Shown in pieces: positions 28,940 through 37,815 of a stretch of 64,000 nt of DNA. Below the pieces are notes generated by a model. It was given only the letters and a program-made list of their open reading frames with translations, had not been told where the DNA came from and made no database searches. The translations under genes were made by a program, and so were the position numbers. Source of the DNA: DASYLJ01 sp964404165 (GTDB lineage: Bacteria > Desulfobacterota > Binatia > DP-6); contig CAYOIZ010000034.1 in the NCBI GenBank assembly GCA_964404165.1, positions 7,375 through 71,374 of the forward strand, given 5' to 3'. Within the stretch, counting starts at the first letter, position 1; every line of letters begins with the position of its first letter.

Positions 28940-30871
28940 ATGGGAAGGGTCGTGGTCGGAGCGTGCCGGGTAGTCCGACGAGCGAGCGCATGCGCCGCTC
29001 TGCTCATCCTGATCCTCCAGGCGACACCGGCGGACGCCGCCGCCATCCTCGTGCGCGACATCGCACCGGGCCCGTTCGGATCCAACGCGGACGACCTCAC
29101 CGCGGTCGGGTCGGTCCTGTTCTTCGTCGCGGTCGACGCCGCCCAGAGCAGCGTCGACCTGTGGAGGAGCAACGGCACCACCGCGGGGACCGTCCTCGTG
29201 GCCGACATCAACCCCACCGGCAACTCCGGCGCCTCCGAGCTCACCGACGTCAACGGCACCCTCTTCTTCCGCGCCAACGACGGGACGACGGGACGCGAGC
29301 TGTGGAAGAGCGACGGCACCCCGGGGGGCACCGTGCTGGTCGAGGACATCGAGCCGGCCGGCGAATCGGTTCCCGCCAACTTCGTCGTCGCCGGCGGCGC
29401 GCTGTTCTTCACCGCCGACACGGTCGCGGGCGGTCGCGAGCTCTGGACGAGCGACGGCACGCCCGGCGGCACCTTCCAGGTGAAGGACATCCGCCCGGCC
29501 GGCCTGGACGGCGTCTTCATATCGACCGAGATGGTCGCCATCGGAGACCTGGTCTACTTCGTCGCCGACGACGGCGTCATCGACAGCGAGCTCTGGCGGA
29601 GCAACGGCACGCCGGGGGGCACCGTGCCCGTCAAGGACATCGATCCGGCGTTCGGGTCGAACCCGAGCGAGCTGACCGACGTCGGCGGCACGCTGTTCTT
29701 CTCCGCCAGCGACGGCACCAACGGCACCGAGCTCTGGCGAAGCGACGGCACGGACGACGGCACCGTCATGGTGAAGAACATCGGGCCCGACGACGACAAC
29801 AGCTTCCCGCGGAACCTCGCGGCCGTCGGCGGCGTGCTCTACTTCACCGCGGACGACGGCGTCCACGGGCAGGAGCTGTGGCGCAGCGACGGCACGGCCG
29901 ACGGGACGCGGTTGGTGAAGGACATCGCGCCCGGCGAGGACGATTCGAACGCGCGCAACCTCGTCGCGCTCGGCGATGTCCTCCTCTTCCAGGCCGACGA
30001 CGGCGAGCACGGCTCCGAGCTCTGGCGAAGCGACGGGACCGCCGACGGCACCGTCCTGGTCCGCGACCTGTTTCCGGGGTTCAGCAGCGGGGTCGGGGGG
30101 GCGCCCCTCGTCGTCGGATCCGTCGCGCTCTTCGAGGCCGACGATGGCGCGCGCGGGGAGGAGCTGTGGCAGACCGACGGCACCGCCGCCGGAACGGCGC
30201 TCATAGCCGACGTCCTCGCCGGCCCGGGCGACTCCTTCCCGGACGACGTCGCGGTCGTCGGCGGCCGCGTCTTCTTCCGCGCCGACGACGGCATCACCGG
30301 TCCCGAGCTGTGGATGCTGACACCGTGTGGAGACGGCGTCGTCGATCCGGGCGAGACCTGCGACGACGGCAATCGTCTCGACGGGGACTGCTGCGCGGCC
30401 GCGTGCACGGCGGAGCCGGCCGACGCGACCTGCGAGGACGGGAACGCGTGCACCGTGGGCCAGACGTGCGACGCCGCGGCGACGTGCGGCGGCGGCGCGC
30501 CGCTCGCCTGCGACGACGGCGTCGCCTGCACGGTGGACGCATGCGACGCGACCGCCGGCTGTCAGGCGACGCCGGTCGCGTTCCCGACGCTGGCGACCGT
30601 GTTCGCCGCCGGGCTCGGCGGCGCCTGCGGCGGTGCGACCGTACCGCCGCCGCTCGTCCGCTCGTTCACGAGCGCTGGCGAGCAGGCGGCGCGTGCGGCC
30701 TCGGCGACCGCCGCGAAGCAGAAGCGGCTGCTGCGCCGTGTGGTGCGGCGTCTCACGCAGGGCGAACGGAAGGCGGCGAAGCTCCGGCGTCTCGATCCCG
30801 CGTGCCGGTCGGCCCTCGCGGCACGCTTCACCGAGGCACGGACGCAGACGACCTGCCTGGTGCCGCCATGA
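28940..30871 (+). CDS. Secreted ELWxxDGT-repeat propeller with Cys-rich tail, copy 1 of tandem pair
   Basis: 643 residues from the ATG at 28940, which has GGAGG nine bases upstream; the GTG three bases before is less likely. Signal peptide with core CAALLILILQATPADAA, then eight ELWxxDGTxxGT-type units and a ninth incomplete ELWML unit, then the Cys module CGDGVVDPGETCDDGN...DCCAAAC and DxNACT loops, and a basic helical tail. Architecture is identical to the gene at 6957 and to the next gene. Stop codon overlaps a possible ATG of the following gene, so they are an operon. Likely exported or surface-bound; function unknown. Confidence 0.9.
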   Translation: MGRVVVGACRVVRRASACAALLILILQATPADAAAILVRDIAPGPFGSNADDLTAVGSVLFFVAVDAAQSSVDLWRSNGTTAGTVLVADINPTGNSGASELTDVNGTLFFRANDGTTGRELWKSDGTPGGTVLVEDIEPAGESVPANFVVAGGALFFTADTVAGGRELWTSDGTPGGTFQVKDIRPAGLDGVFISTEMVAIGDLVYFVADDGVIDSELWRSNGTPGGTVPVKDIDPAFGSNPSELTDVGGTLFFSASDGTNGTELWRSDGTDDGTVMVKNIGPDDDNSFPRNLAAVGGVLYFTADDGVHGQELWRSDGTADGTRLVKDIAPGEDDSNARNLVALGDVLLFQADDGEHGSELWRSDGTADGTVLVRDLFPGFSSGVGGAPLVVGSVALFEADDGARGEELWQTDGTAAGTALIADVLAGPGDSFPDDVAVVGGRVFFRADDGITGPELWMLTPCGDGVVDPGETCDDGNRLDGDCCAAACTAEPADATCEDGNACTVGQTCDAAATCGGGAPLACDDGVACTVDACDATAGCQATPVAFPTLATVFAAGLGGACGGATVPPPLVRSFTSAGEQAARAASATAAKQKRLLRRVVRRLTQGERKAAKLRRLDPACRSALAARFTEARTQTTCLVPP

Positions 30872-30882
30872 GGAGACGTCGC

Positions 30883-32814
30883 ATGGGAACCGGCCGCCGT
30901 CTCGTGACCGTGCTGTTCGCGATCGGGCTCGCGCTGGGTTCGCGATCGGCCGCCGCGGAGAGCGCATTCCTCGTCGCCGACGTGGCGCGCGGCGCCGCCG
31001 GTTCGTTTCCGCGGGAGATCACGCCGTTCGGGAGCTTCGCGGTCTTCGTCGCGAACGACGAGAACGGCGACGTCGAGCTCTGGCGGACCGACGGTACCGC
31101 GGCGGGCACGGTGCGCGTGGCCGACGTCGATCCCGCCGACTCGTCGTTCCCGAGCGACCTCACGGTCGTCGGCGGCATCCTCTTCTTCACCGCCGACGAC
31201 GGCGTCAACGGGCAGGAGCTGTGGAAGACCGACGGCACCGCGGCCGGGACCGTCCTGGTGAAGGACGTGCGCCCGGGTTCGGACGGCAGCTCGCCCACCA
31301 GCCTCGTGGCGGTCGGCGACCTCCTGCTCTTCCAGGCCGACGACGGCACCAGCGGTCGCGAGCTCTGGCGCAGCGACGGCACGGCCATGGGCACCGTCCT
31401 CGTCGAAGACATCCGATCGGGCCAATCCGGCTCCCTCGGCTTCGGCGACGAGCAGATCGTCGCCGGGGACGCGCTCTACTTCTTCGCGGACGACGGGACG
31501 AACGGCGCCGAGCTGTGGAAGAGCAACGGCACCGATGCCGGCACCGTGCTCGTGCGCAACATCCGCGCCGGCGGGGCCGGCTCGCAGCCGTTCTTCGGCA
31601 CCGAGTTCGGCGCGCTCGACGACACGGTCTTCTTCTTCGCCGACGACGGCGTCGTCGGCGAGGAGCTCTGGAAGAGCAACGGAACGTTCGCGGGAACCGT
31701 GCTGGTGAAGGACATCCGAACCGGGTCGGGTGACTCCCTCGCGTTTCCGTCGTCCCCTTTCGCCCGCGCCGGAGACACCCTGTTCTTCACCGCCGACGAG
31801 GCCACGGCGCGCGAGGAGCTGTGGAAGACGGACGGCAGCGGGATGGGGACGGTGATCGTGGCGGACATCGCCCCCGGCACGGCCCAGTCGTCGCCGGAAG
31901 GACTGACCCCGCTCGGCGACACGCTCCTCTTCGCTGCGAGCCAGGCCGCCTCCGGGCACGAGCTCTGGCGCACGGATGGCAGTGCGATGGGCACGGCGTT
32001 GGTGCGGGACATCTTCCCGGGTGTCGGGAGCTCATTGGTCTCGAGCCTCCTCGCCAGGAACGGAGCGGTCTTCTTCGGCGCCGACGACGGCGTCGTCGGA
32101 CGCGAGCTGTGGCGCAGCGACGGCACCACGGCCGGGACCGTCCTCGCCGCCGACGTCCTCCCGGGCCCCGGCGGCAGCGATCCCGAGGGACTGGTCTCGT
32201 TCGCCGGCAAGCTGCTCTTCACCGCCGACGACGGCGTCGTCGGCCGCGAGCTGTGGGTGCTGACCGCGTGTGGGGACGGCACCGTCGACGCGGGCGAAGC
32301 GTGCGACGACGGCAACCGCGTCGACGACTGCTGCTCGGCGAGCTGCGTTCCGGCGTCCGCCGACGTGGCATGCGACGACGGCGACGCGTGCACGACGGGA
32401 CAGCTCTGCGACGGAGCGGGTCTCTGCGGCGGCGGCGCACCACTCAGCTGCGACGACGGCGACGCCTGCACGATCGACGTCTGTGCCCCGACGGCGGGGT
32501 GCCAGGTCACCGCGGCCGGATTCGACACGCTCGCAGCGACGTTCGCCGCGGGCCTCGGCGACCCGTGCCCGGGCACGCCCGTGCCGGCGTCCCTGACCCG
32601 CCTGTTCGGCGCCGCCGGGGGGCAGGCGGCACGCGCGGCAACGGCGACCGCTGCGAAACGGCGGCGGCTCCTGCGCGGGACGACCCGCCGCCTTGCGCAG
32701 GGCGAGCGTCGCGCCGGCAAGCTGCGGAAGCTCGATCCGGCGTGCCGCGCCGCGCTCGCGCTGCCGTTCGTCGACGCGCGCACACAGGCGGGCTGCCTGC
32801 TGGACACGCCGTAG
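30883..32814 (+). CDS. Secreted ELWxxDGT-repeat propeller with Cys-rich tail, copy 2 of tandem pair
   Basis: 643 residues from the ATG at 30883, which has a good AGGAGA site six bases upstream at 30871-30876; an in-frame ATG at 30868 overlapping the previous stop would add five residues. Signal peptide with LVTVLFAIGLALGSRSAAA, eight ELWxxDGTxxGT units plus an incomplete ninth (ELWVL), Cys module CGDGTVDAGEACDDGN and basic tail with AKRRRLLRGTTRRL. Clearly a tandem duplicate of copy 1, but with many changes, so the duplication is not recent. The last bases are within 4 of the convergent Rieske gene. Confidence 0.9.
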   Translation: MGTGRRLVTVLFAIGLALGSRSAAAESAFLVADVARGAAGSFPREITPFGSFAVFVANDENGDVELWRTDGTAAGTVRVADVDPADSSFPSDLTVVGGILFFTADDGVNGQELWKTDGTAAGTVLVKDVRPGSDGSSPTSLVAVGDLLLFQADDGTSGRELWRSDGTAMGTVLVEDIRSGQSGSLGFGDEQIVAGDALYFFADDGTNGAELWKSNGTDAGTVLVRNIRAGGAGSQPFFGTEFGALDDTVFFFADDGVVGEELWKSNGTFAGTVLVKDIRTGSGDSLAFPSSPFARAGDTLFFTADEATAREELWKTDGSGMGTVIVADIAPGTAQSSPEGLTPLGDTLLFAASQAASGHELWRTDGSAMGTALVRDIFPGVGSSLVSSLLARNGAVFFGADDGVVGRELWRSDGTTAGTVLAADVLPGPGGSDPEGLVSFAGKLLFTADDGVVGRELWVLTACGDGTVDAGEACDDGNRVDDCCSASCVPASADVACDDGDACTTGQLCDGAGLCGGGAPLSCDDGDACTIDVCAPTAGCQVTAAGFDTLAATFAAGLGDPCPGTPVPASLTRLFGAAGGQAARAATATAAKRRRLLRGTTRRLAQGERRAGKLRKLDPACRAALALPFVDARTQAGCLLDTP

Positions 32815-32817
32815 CCT

Positions 32818-34104
32818 TCACTCGCGGGCCAGGTAGCGATCGAGCACCGCGTGGAAGTTCGCCACCGCGGTCTCCTGCACCGGGTTCAGCATCGCGCCGC
32901 GAAAGCCGCGCGACTTCATGCCGCGGTTCACGGCCTCGATGTTGGCGAAGTCCTCTTCGAGGAACTCGCACTGGCCGCGGAAGGCATCGAAGCCGCGGAA
33001 CGTCTCCTGCTGGACCACCGGCGCTCCGCCCGGAGGGAAGCGCCCGAGGGACCAGATGTCGACGATGCTGCTGTCGGGATCGTCGCCGTTCGGCCGCATC
33101 CGGTACCAGAGCGCGCCGTCGAAGGTCGGCAGCACGATGCTGTTCGGGAAGATGTGCCAGTCGAGGCCGGCCGCCGCCCACGCCTCCAACGTCAGTCCCT
33201 CGGGCCACGCGATGCCCCGCTTCACCATCTCCTCGCGGTGGAACTCGAACAGGCTCGTCATCACCACGTCGACGGGCGTGTCGTCGGGGAGTGCACGCAG
33301 CCGGGCGTACGCCGCCATTCCTGGCTCCAGCGTCATCGCGCCGATCGTGCGGCCGAGGTGGGCGAAGTTGGCCCACAGGTTCTCCTGGAGCGACGTCGGC
33401 GTCACCCAGCGCCCGTCCTCGGTCCGGTACTCGGTGAACGGGCCCGGCTCGCCGTACAGCATGGCGTGGTCGCCGAGTGCCAGGCCCGGGACGCGCGCGC
33501 TCCGGTAGTTGATGCCCGACACGTGCGTGGCGCCGCTGTGGTACGCCTCGATGAAGGCCCCGACGAGCACCTTCCAGTTGGCGGGCGCGACGATGGTCTT
33601 CCACCAGAGCGGGCGCATGTCCGCCGGCGCGAAGGGGTCGAGGAATTGCGGCACCATGCCGAGGAACTGCGCCAAGGGCTCTGCATGCGGGTCCTCGTGG
33701 ATCCAGACCCACCCGCCCCAGCGGCCGAGTGCGATGCGCGGCAGGCCCAGCTTCGCCTTGTCGAAGGCGGCGCAGCCCTGCCAGTCGTCTTCGAAGTGCA
33801 CGTGCGTGAGCGCGCCGAGACGGTCGTACTGCCAGCCGTGGAAGCGGCAGCGGATGGCCTTGCCAATGTGCCCGCGCGGCTCGTCGCAGAGCCGGCGCCC
33901 GCGATGCTGGCAGACGTTGTACATCGCCGCGAGGTCGTCCGCGCCCGGCCCCGTCCGCACGATGAGGATGGAGTCGTCGAGGATCTCGTAGACGACGAAG
34001 TCACCTGGCGCGGCGAGCTCGGCCTCGCGGCAGGCCATCTGCCAGACGCGCGGCCACAGCCGCTCCCGCTCGAGATGGTGGACGTGCTCGGCATCGTGGG
34101 GCAT
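32818..34104 (-). CDS. Rieske-type aromatic-ring-hydroxylating oxygenase, large subunit
   Basis: 428 residues. N-terminal Rieske [2Fe-2S] domain with CQHRGRRLC and CRFHGWQY, giving the CxH...CxxH ligands (about 65, 67, 84, 87), and a C-terminal catalytic domain with the mononuclear iron facial triad EAYHSGATHV (about 188-193) and a distant Asp. The start at 34104 (MPHDAEHVHHLE) has GGAGG upstream. These enzymes attack aromatic or other substrates with O2 and need a reductase and ferredoxin; none is encoded within the window next to it, so the electron donor is elsewhere. Substrate unknown. Length and order are normal. Confidence 0.92.
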   Translation of the reverse strand: MPHDAEHVHHLERERLWPRVWQMACREAELAAPGDFVVYEILDDSILIVRTGPGADDLAAMYNVCQHRGRRLCDEPRGHIGKAIRCRFHGWQYDRLGALTHVHFEDDWQGCAAFDKAKLGLPRIALGRWGGWVWIHEDPHAEPLAQFLGMVPQFLDPFAPADMRPLWWKTIVAPANWKVLVGAFIEAYHSGATHVSGINYRSARVPGLALGDHAMLYGEPGPFTEYRTEDGRWVTPTSLQENLWANFAHLGRTIGAMTLEPGMAAYARLRALPDDTPVDVVMTSLFEFHREEMVKRGIAWPEGLTLEAWAAAGLDWHIFPNSIVLPTFDGALWYRMRPNGDDPDSSIVDIWSLGRFPPGGAPVVQQETFRGFDAFRGQCEFLEEDFANIEAVNRGMKSRGFRGAMLNPVQETAVANFHAVLDRYLARE

Positions 34105-34159
34105 TCGCCCCTCCTCCCGCGAGCCCGCCCCGGAAGTCAATCGTCAGCGGGTGTCGTGG

Positions 34160-34837
34160 CTACCCTTCGCGCCTGAGCTTCTCGCGCCGCGCCAGCTCGG
34201 CCGGTGTCGGCTCCTCCGCGCCGCCGATGGTGGCCGTCCTGACCTCGCCGCCGCGCACGTACGTCGCGTGGATCAGCCCGTTCGCCGACACCGCGCTGTG
34301 CGTCAGCGTGAAGGCGCGGGGCTCGCTGTCGTCGGCGAACAGGCGCTTGCCCTTGCCCAGCAGCAGCGGGAACGTGAACGTGCGGATCTCGTCGACGAGG
34401 CCGGCCGCGAGCAGCGCATGCACGAGCTCGCTGCTGCCTTGCGTGACCAGCGCCGGGCCGTCCTCCTGTTTCAGCTTCGCGACGTCCGTGGCGGCGTCGC
34501 GCAACGCGACCGAGCCTTTCCAGGTGAGGTCGACGCCTTTGCGCGTCGCCACGTACTTGGTGATCCGGTTGAAGGTCGTGGCGATGTCGTCGTACTGCTT
34601 CCCTTCCGCATAGGGCCAGTGCGCCGCGAAGATGTCGTAGGTGCGCCGGCCGAGCAGGAGGTCGAACGGCTCGCCGAACAGCTTGCCGACCTCCTCGCCG
34701 AACACCGGGTCGACGTCCGCGTGCGGAGCGACCCAGCCGCCGTACTCGAAGCCCCCGGTGGGGTCTTCATCCGGCCCACCCGGGGCCTGCATCACGCCGT
34801 CCATGGAGACGAAGGCGCCGACAATGACTTTTCTCAT
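34160..34837 (-). CDS. RibD C-terminal / dihydrofolate reductase family protein
   Basis: 225 residues beginning MRKVIVGAFVSMDGVMQAPG, the usual start of the stand-alone RibD-C (DHFR-like) family. Further marks: LLLGRRTYDIFAAHWP, KYVATRKG, LVTQGSSELVHALLAAGL and LFLLGKGKRLF-like PLLLGKGKRLFAD. Such proteins bind NADPH and are presumed reductases of unknown substrate, present in many soil bacteria. Start is at 34837 with GGAG seven bases upstream; the in-frame reading beyond 34837 has no relation to the family. C-terminal tail of about 20 charged residues is unusual (EEPTPAELARREKLRREG). Confidence 0.85.
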   Translation of the reverse strand: MRKVIVGAFVSMDGVMQAPGGPDEDPTGGFEYGGWVAPHADVDPVFGEEVGKLFGEPFDLLLGRRTYDIFAAHWPYAEGKQYDDIATTFNRITKYVATRKGVDLTWKGSVALRDAATDVAKLKQEDGPALVTQGSSELVHALLAAGLVDEIRTFTFPLLLGKGKRLFADDSEPRAFTLTHSAVSANGLIHATYVRGGEVRTATIGGAEEPTPAELARREKLRREG

Positions 34838-35103
34838 GGCTCTCTCCTTTTTCTCGCTCTGGGACGAACGAGTCGAGCCGGTTTCGACATGATGGGGCGG
34901 CCCATGAGGCTCAGACGATGTCGGGCGCGGCACGCCAAGGAACCCGGAGCGTAGGGAGCGCGTCGACGGAGCTGCGCCCTGTCGGCGTTGCTCGTAAGCG
35001 TCCGTGCACGCGCCAGCGATTTGGGGGTTGTCGAAGCGAGGAGATCCGACAGGGTTGCAGGTAGCGGCCCTCGGGCCGCGAGGAGGCGGCGACGGATATC
35101 CGG

Positions 35104-35652
35104 ATGACCTTGACGCTCCTCTCGTTGGTGGCGGCGTCGTGCAGCATTCCCGTCGGCCAGGCCGGTGATCTCCGACTCGTGCCGTCGGTTCAGCGCGACG
35201 AGCTCGCCAACACCGGCTTCTCGGCGGGCGGGAGCATCATGGGTGTGAGTCTCGGCTTTTCGGTCGGCTCGCGCTGCCTTGGTTTGGTCTCAGGCGTAGA
35301 CGGCGACGCGCGTTGCCTCGGCGTCGGAGTCCAGAAGGACAAGGAGACGGTGAAGAAGGAGCCTACCGCCCCGGACGCTCCGGTGTCGGTCGCCGGTGGT
35401 GCGGAGAGCCGCGAGCACCTCGCGGCTGCTCCGCGGATCGACCAGCGTCAGAAGGAACGCGGTGTCTCCGCAGGAGCGAGTCTCTTCGGCTACGGGGTCG
35501 GTGCCTCGATGAGCGGGCGGTGTGTCGGGGCGACGACGGAGCTCGACGGCGAAGGCCGGTGTCTGGGAGTCGGGTTGCGCCCGGGTGACGATGCCGACAC
35601 GCCAACCGCCGCCGCTCCAGCCCGCACTGCACGATCCGCCGCCGAGCGCTGA
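35104..35652 (+). CDS. Small secreted/lipoprotein with internal duplicated GRCxG motif
   Basis: 182 residues, MTLTLLSLVAASCSIPVGQ at the start, with a possible lipobox (VAASC). The remaining sequence has two homologous stretches of about 36 residues: GVSLGFSVGSRCLGLVSGVD and GYGVGASMSGRCVGATTELD, each followed by DG(D/E)xRCLGVG. No close family is known to me. The duplicated aligned residues (C, G, DG, RCLGVG) argue that this is a real gene, though codon use alone is less typical than for its neighbours. Preceded by a 266-base gap with no gene or clear promoter. Function unknown. Confidence 0.5.
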   Translation: MTLTLLSLVAASCSIPVGQAGDLRLVPSVQRDELANTGFSAGGSIMGVSLGFSVGSRCLGLVSGVDGDARCLGVGVQKDKETVKKEPTAPDAPVSVAGGAESREHLAAAPRIDQRQKERGVSAGASLFGYGVGASMSGRCVGATTELDGEGRCLGVGLRPGDDADTPTAAAPARTARSAAER

Positions 35653-35687
35653 GGCCCGGGGCCCGCCACCAGGACGCCACCAACCCG

Positions 35688-36521
35688 CTAGACCACTTCC
35701 GCGAGCAAGGCGAGGATGCGATCCGCGTTCGCGCCGAACCCCTTGTAGGCGGCCAGGTCGGGCTCCATGCCCGCGACGCTGCGGCGAAGGGTTGCGCGTT
35801 GGTCCGGCGACAAGCAGCGGACGTCCGAGTGGTAGACGCGAAGCACGAAGAGGCTCAGCACGTCGCTCAGCGGGACGATGACCTGCCGCTCGACACGGAG
35901 CCACGCCGCCGACGCCTCCGCCCATTGCGCCGGCACCGACGGATGGATGCCCGCTGGACATCGCAGACGGTCGAGACGGGGATCGGGCGTCAGGCTCCAC
36001 ACGAATCGCGCCGTGGTCCGACGCGCGTCGAACAGGCTCCGCGCGAGCCGCGTGCGATTCGTCGCCCTGAACGCGTGCAGGGCCGGCACCGGCTCGTGCA
36101 GCTCGAGGAACGTCCGACCGAGCGCACACTCCGGGCACCAGTTCGTCGGAAACGAGACGTGCAGATAGACGGCCGTCGCCGCGGCGGGATCGTCGCCCGG
36201 CGCACGTCGCATGACGACGAGATCCTCCTGCACGCCGAGCATCGCCTCGTCGAGCGACGTCACCCTGGCGAAGCGTTCGAGGACGGCGGGATGCTCGGCG
36301 GCGATCGTCGCGCGCAGCCAGGCCAGGACGGCGCGCACCTCCGTCGCGACGTCGAGGGCGGCCGGTCGACGGCCCGACCAGAGTCGCCGCTTCTCCGCGA
36401 GGTAGTGCTCCGCGTCGTCGCCGAACTCGAAGACCGTCGACCCCACGCGATCATCACCGAGCCGTGGCTGGATGCCCGGCATGTGATGGGGGTCGGTGAC
36501 GGGAAAGTACGGGAGCATCAC
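35688..36521 (-). CDS. DUF3445-like protein (HODM alpha-like)
   Basis: 277 residues. The stretch QEDLVVMRRAP, then YLHVSFPTNWCPECALGRTF, LHEPVPALHAF, the RFVWSLTPDPRLDRL region and VERQVIVPLSDVLSLFVLRVY follow the pattern of DUF3445, the family named after the heme-dependent oxidative N-demethylase alpha subunit. Members bind heme and may oxidise amines. Family assignment rests on the order of these motifs, not on a database search; the heme ligand was not identified. Its start is 36 bases from the divergent AlkB-like start, so the two may share regulation. Confidence 0.65.
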   Translation of the reverse strand: MMLPYFPVTDPHHMPGIQPRLGDDRVGSTVFEFGDDAEHYLAEKRRLWSGRRPAALDVATEVRAVLAWLRATIAAEHPAVLERFARVTSLDEAMLGVQEDLVVMRRAPGDDPAAATAVYLHVSFPTNWCPECALGRTFLELHEPVPALHAFRATNRTRLARSLFDARRTTARFVWSLTPDPRLDRLRCPAGIHPSVPAQWAEASAAWLRVERQVIVPLSDVLSLFVLRVYHSDVRCLSPDQRATLRRSVAGMEPDLAAYKGFGANADRILALLAEVV

Positions 36522-36556
36522 TGGCGTCGGGCGCCTCGGCGGCGCACGATCCCCTC

Positions 36557-37129
36557 ATGGCCCTGCCGCCCGGCTTCGTCTACCGCCCCGGCGTCTTCGA
36601 CCCGGCGGCGAGCGTGCGGCATGTCGCGAAGCTCGTGTCGGACCTCGCGTGGGAGGAGCAGCAGTTCACCATCTACGGCCGCACGATGCCGATGCCGCGA
36701 CGCATCGCGATGTACGGGCCGGTCGGCTACCGCTACTCGCGCGTCGTGCATCCGCCCCTGGCGCTGCCGGCCTGCCTCGACGCGATCCGGGCCGTGGTGG
36801 AGGCGGCCACCGGCCTCGCGTTCAACTCGGTGCTCGCGAACCTCTACCGCGACGGGCGCGACTCGGTCGGCTGGCATCGCGACAACGACTACGCGCACGG
36901 CGGTCAGCCGGCGGTCGCCTCCGTGAGCTTCGGCGCCGTGCGCCGCTTCGAGCTGCGCGAACGTCTGGGAGGCGCGACCGCCGCGATCGACCTCGAGCCG
37001 GGCTCGCTGCTCCTCATGGAGGCGGGTGCGGTCGCGCGCTGGTCGCATCGCATCCCGAAGACGACGCGGCCCGTCGGGCCGCGCGTCAACCTGACCTTCC
37101 GTCACATGGTCGCCGTCACGCGTACATGA
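36557..37129 (+). CDS. AlkB-like Fe(II)/2-oxoglutarate dioxygenase
   Basis: 190 residues. The iron ligands appear as WHRDNDY (His107, Asp109) and SHRIPK (His164), with the 2-oxoglutarate-binding Arg in GPRVNLTFRHM near the end. The MPMPRRIAMYGPVGYRYS segment corresponds to the nucleotide-recognition lid and substrate loop. AlkB-type enzymes oxidatively remove alkyl groups from DNA or RNA; short proteins with this lid resemble the ALKBH2/3 subgroup. Ends overlapping the convergent MaoC-like gene by 14 bases. A repair role is inferred from family only. Confidence 0.88.
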   Translation: MALPPGFVYRPGVFDPAASVRHVAKLVSDLAWEEQQFTIYGRTMPMPRRIAMYGPVGYRYSRVVHPPLALPACLDAIRAVVEAATGLAFNSVLANLYRDGRDSVGWHRDNDYAHGGQPAVASVSFGAVRRFELRERLGGATAAIDLEPGSLLLMEAGAVARWSHRIPKTTRPVGPRVNLTFRHMVAVTRT

Positions 37130-37592
37130 TGCGCGTGATCCAGTCGGCCACCATCGCCGGCTTGTTCTCGCCTTCGATCTCCACGGTCATCGTGCGCGTC
37201 GTCTGGATCCAGGGCCCCTTGAGCTCGGCCGCCGCGAGGACCGCGCGGGCGCGGATGCGGCTACCGACCTTCACCGGGCTGACGAACCGCACCTTGTCGA
37301 ACCCGTAGTTGAGGCCCATCATCAGGCCTTCGTACCGCGCCGGGTCGCCCTTCGGAATCGACGTGTCGAGATGCGTCAGCATCGAGAGCGTCAGGAAGCC
37401 GTGCGCGATCGTCGTCCCGAACGGCGTCGCCTTCGCGGCCTCCGGGTCGACGTGGATGAACTGGTGATCGATCGTCACGTCGGCGAACTGGTCGATCCGT
37501 GCCTGATCGACGGTGAACCACTCGCCGACCCCTTCCTCCTTGCCGATGTCGGCCTGGAAGAGAGCGAAAGCCTTCTCTGCGTTCGTACTCAT
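37116..37592 (-). CDS. MaoC-like (R)-specific enoyl-CoA hydratase
   Basis: 158 residues, a single hot-dog fold. Catalytic Asp and His are seen in FADVTIDHQFIHVDPEAA, followed by the GTTIAHGFLTLSML helix typical of MaoC/NodN-like hydratases. It hydrates trans-2-enoyl-CoA substrates, probably in acyl-CoA degradation. The ATG at 37592 starts MSTNAEKAFALFQADIG. A weak remnant of another reading frame lies just upstream. Located beside AlkB by 3' overlap only, so no functional link is implied. Confidence 0.88.
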   Translation of the reverse strand: MSTNAEKAFALFQADIGKEEGVGEWFTVDQARIDQFADVTIDHQFIHVDPEAAKATPFGTTIAHGFLTLSMLTHLDTSIPKGDPARYEGLMMGLNYGFDKVRFVSPVKVGSRIRARAVLAAAELKGPWIQTTRTMTVEIEGENKPAMVADWITRIMYA

Positions 37593-37603
37593 GCGATGCG
37601 CAG

Positions 37604-37708
37604 TTAGTCGTCCCGCGCGCCTCCCGCAAGCGGCAGGGCGGAGGTCGGCCCCGCCCCCTCGCGCAGCGTGTACTTCTCCACCCACTGCCGCAGGCGGCCC
37701 CATGGGCG
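37604..37708 (-). pseudogene. Possible C-terminal remnant of a lost gene
   Basis: On the minus strand an open stretch ends at a TAA (37604-37606) and reads ARPWGRLRQWVEKYTLREG and a Gly/Ala-rich tail. It has the look of protein sequence but there is no start and no match to a family I know. It lies in the 223-base gap between MaoC-like and the beta-propeller gene, which otherwise shows nothing. Confidence 0.2.
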
Positions 37709-37815
37709 TGCGACGACTGCACCGTTGTCCGAGCGGACCCGTGCGTCCGTGCAAGGACAGGCTCCGACGAAAGTCCCGTTGTAGCGCGGATAGCAATCAC
37801 GCTAACCAGTGGACC

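Noticed and set aside
28891..30867. Plus-strand open frame overlapping the first tandem propeller
   Set aside because: Arg-rich shadow frame; only its 3' part (from 30883) is a real gene.
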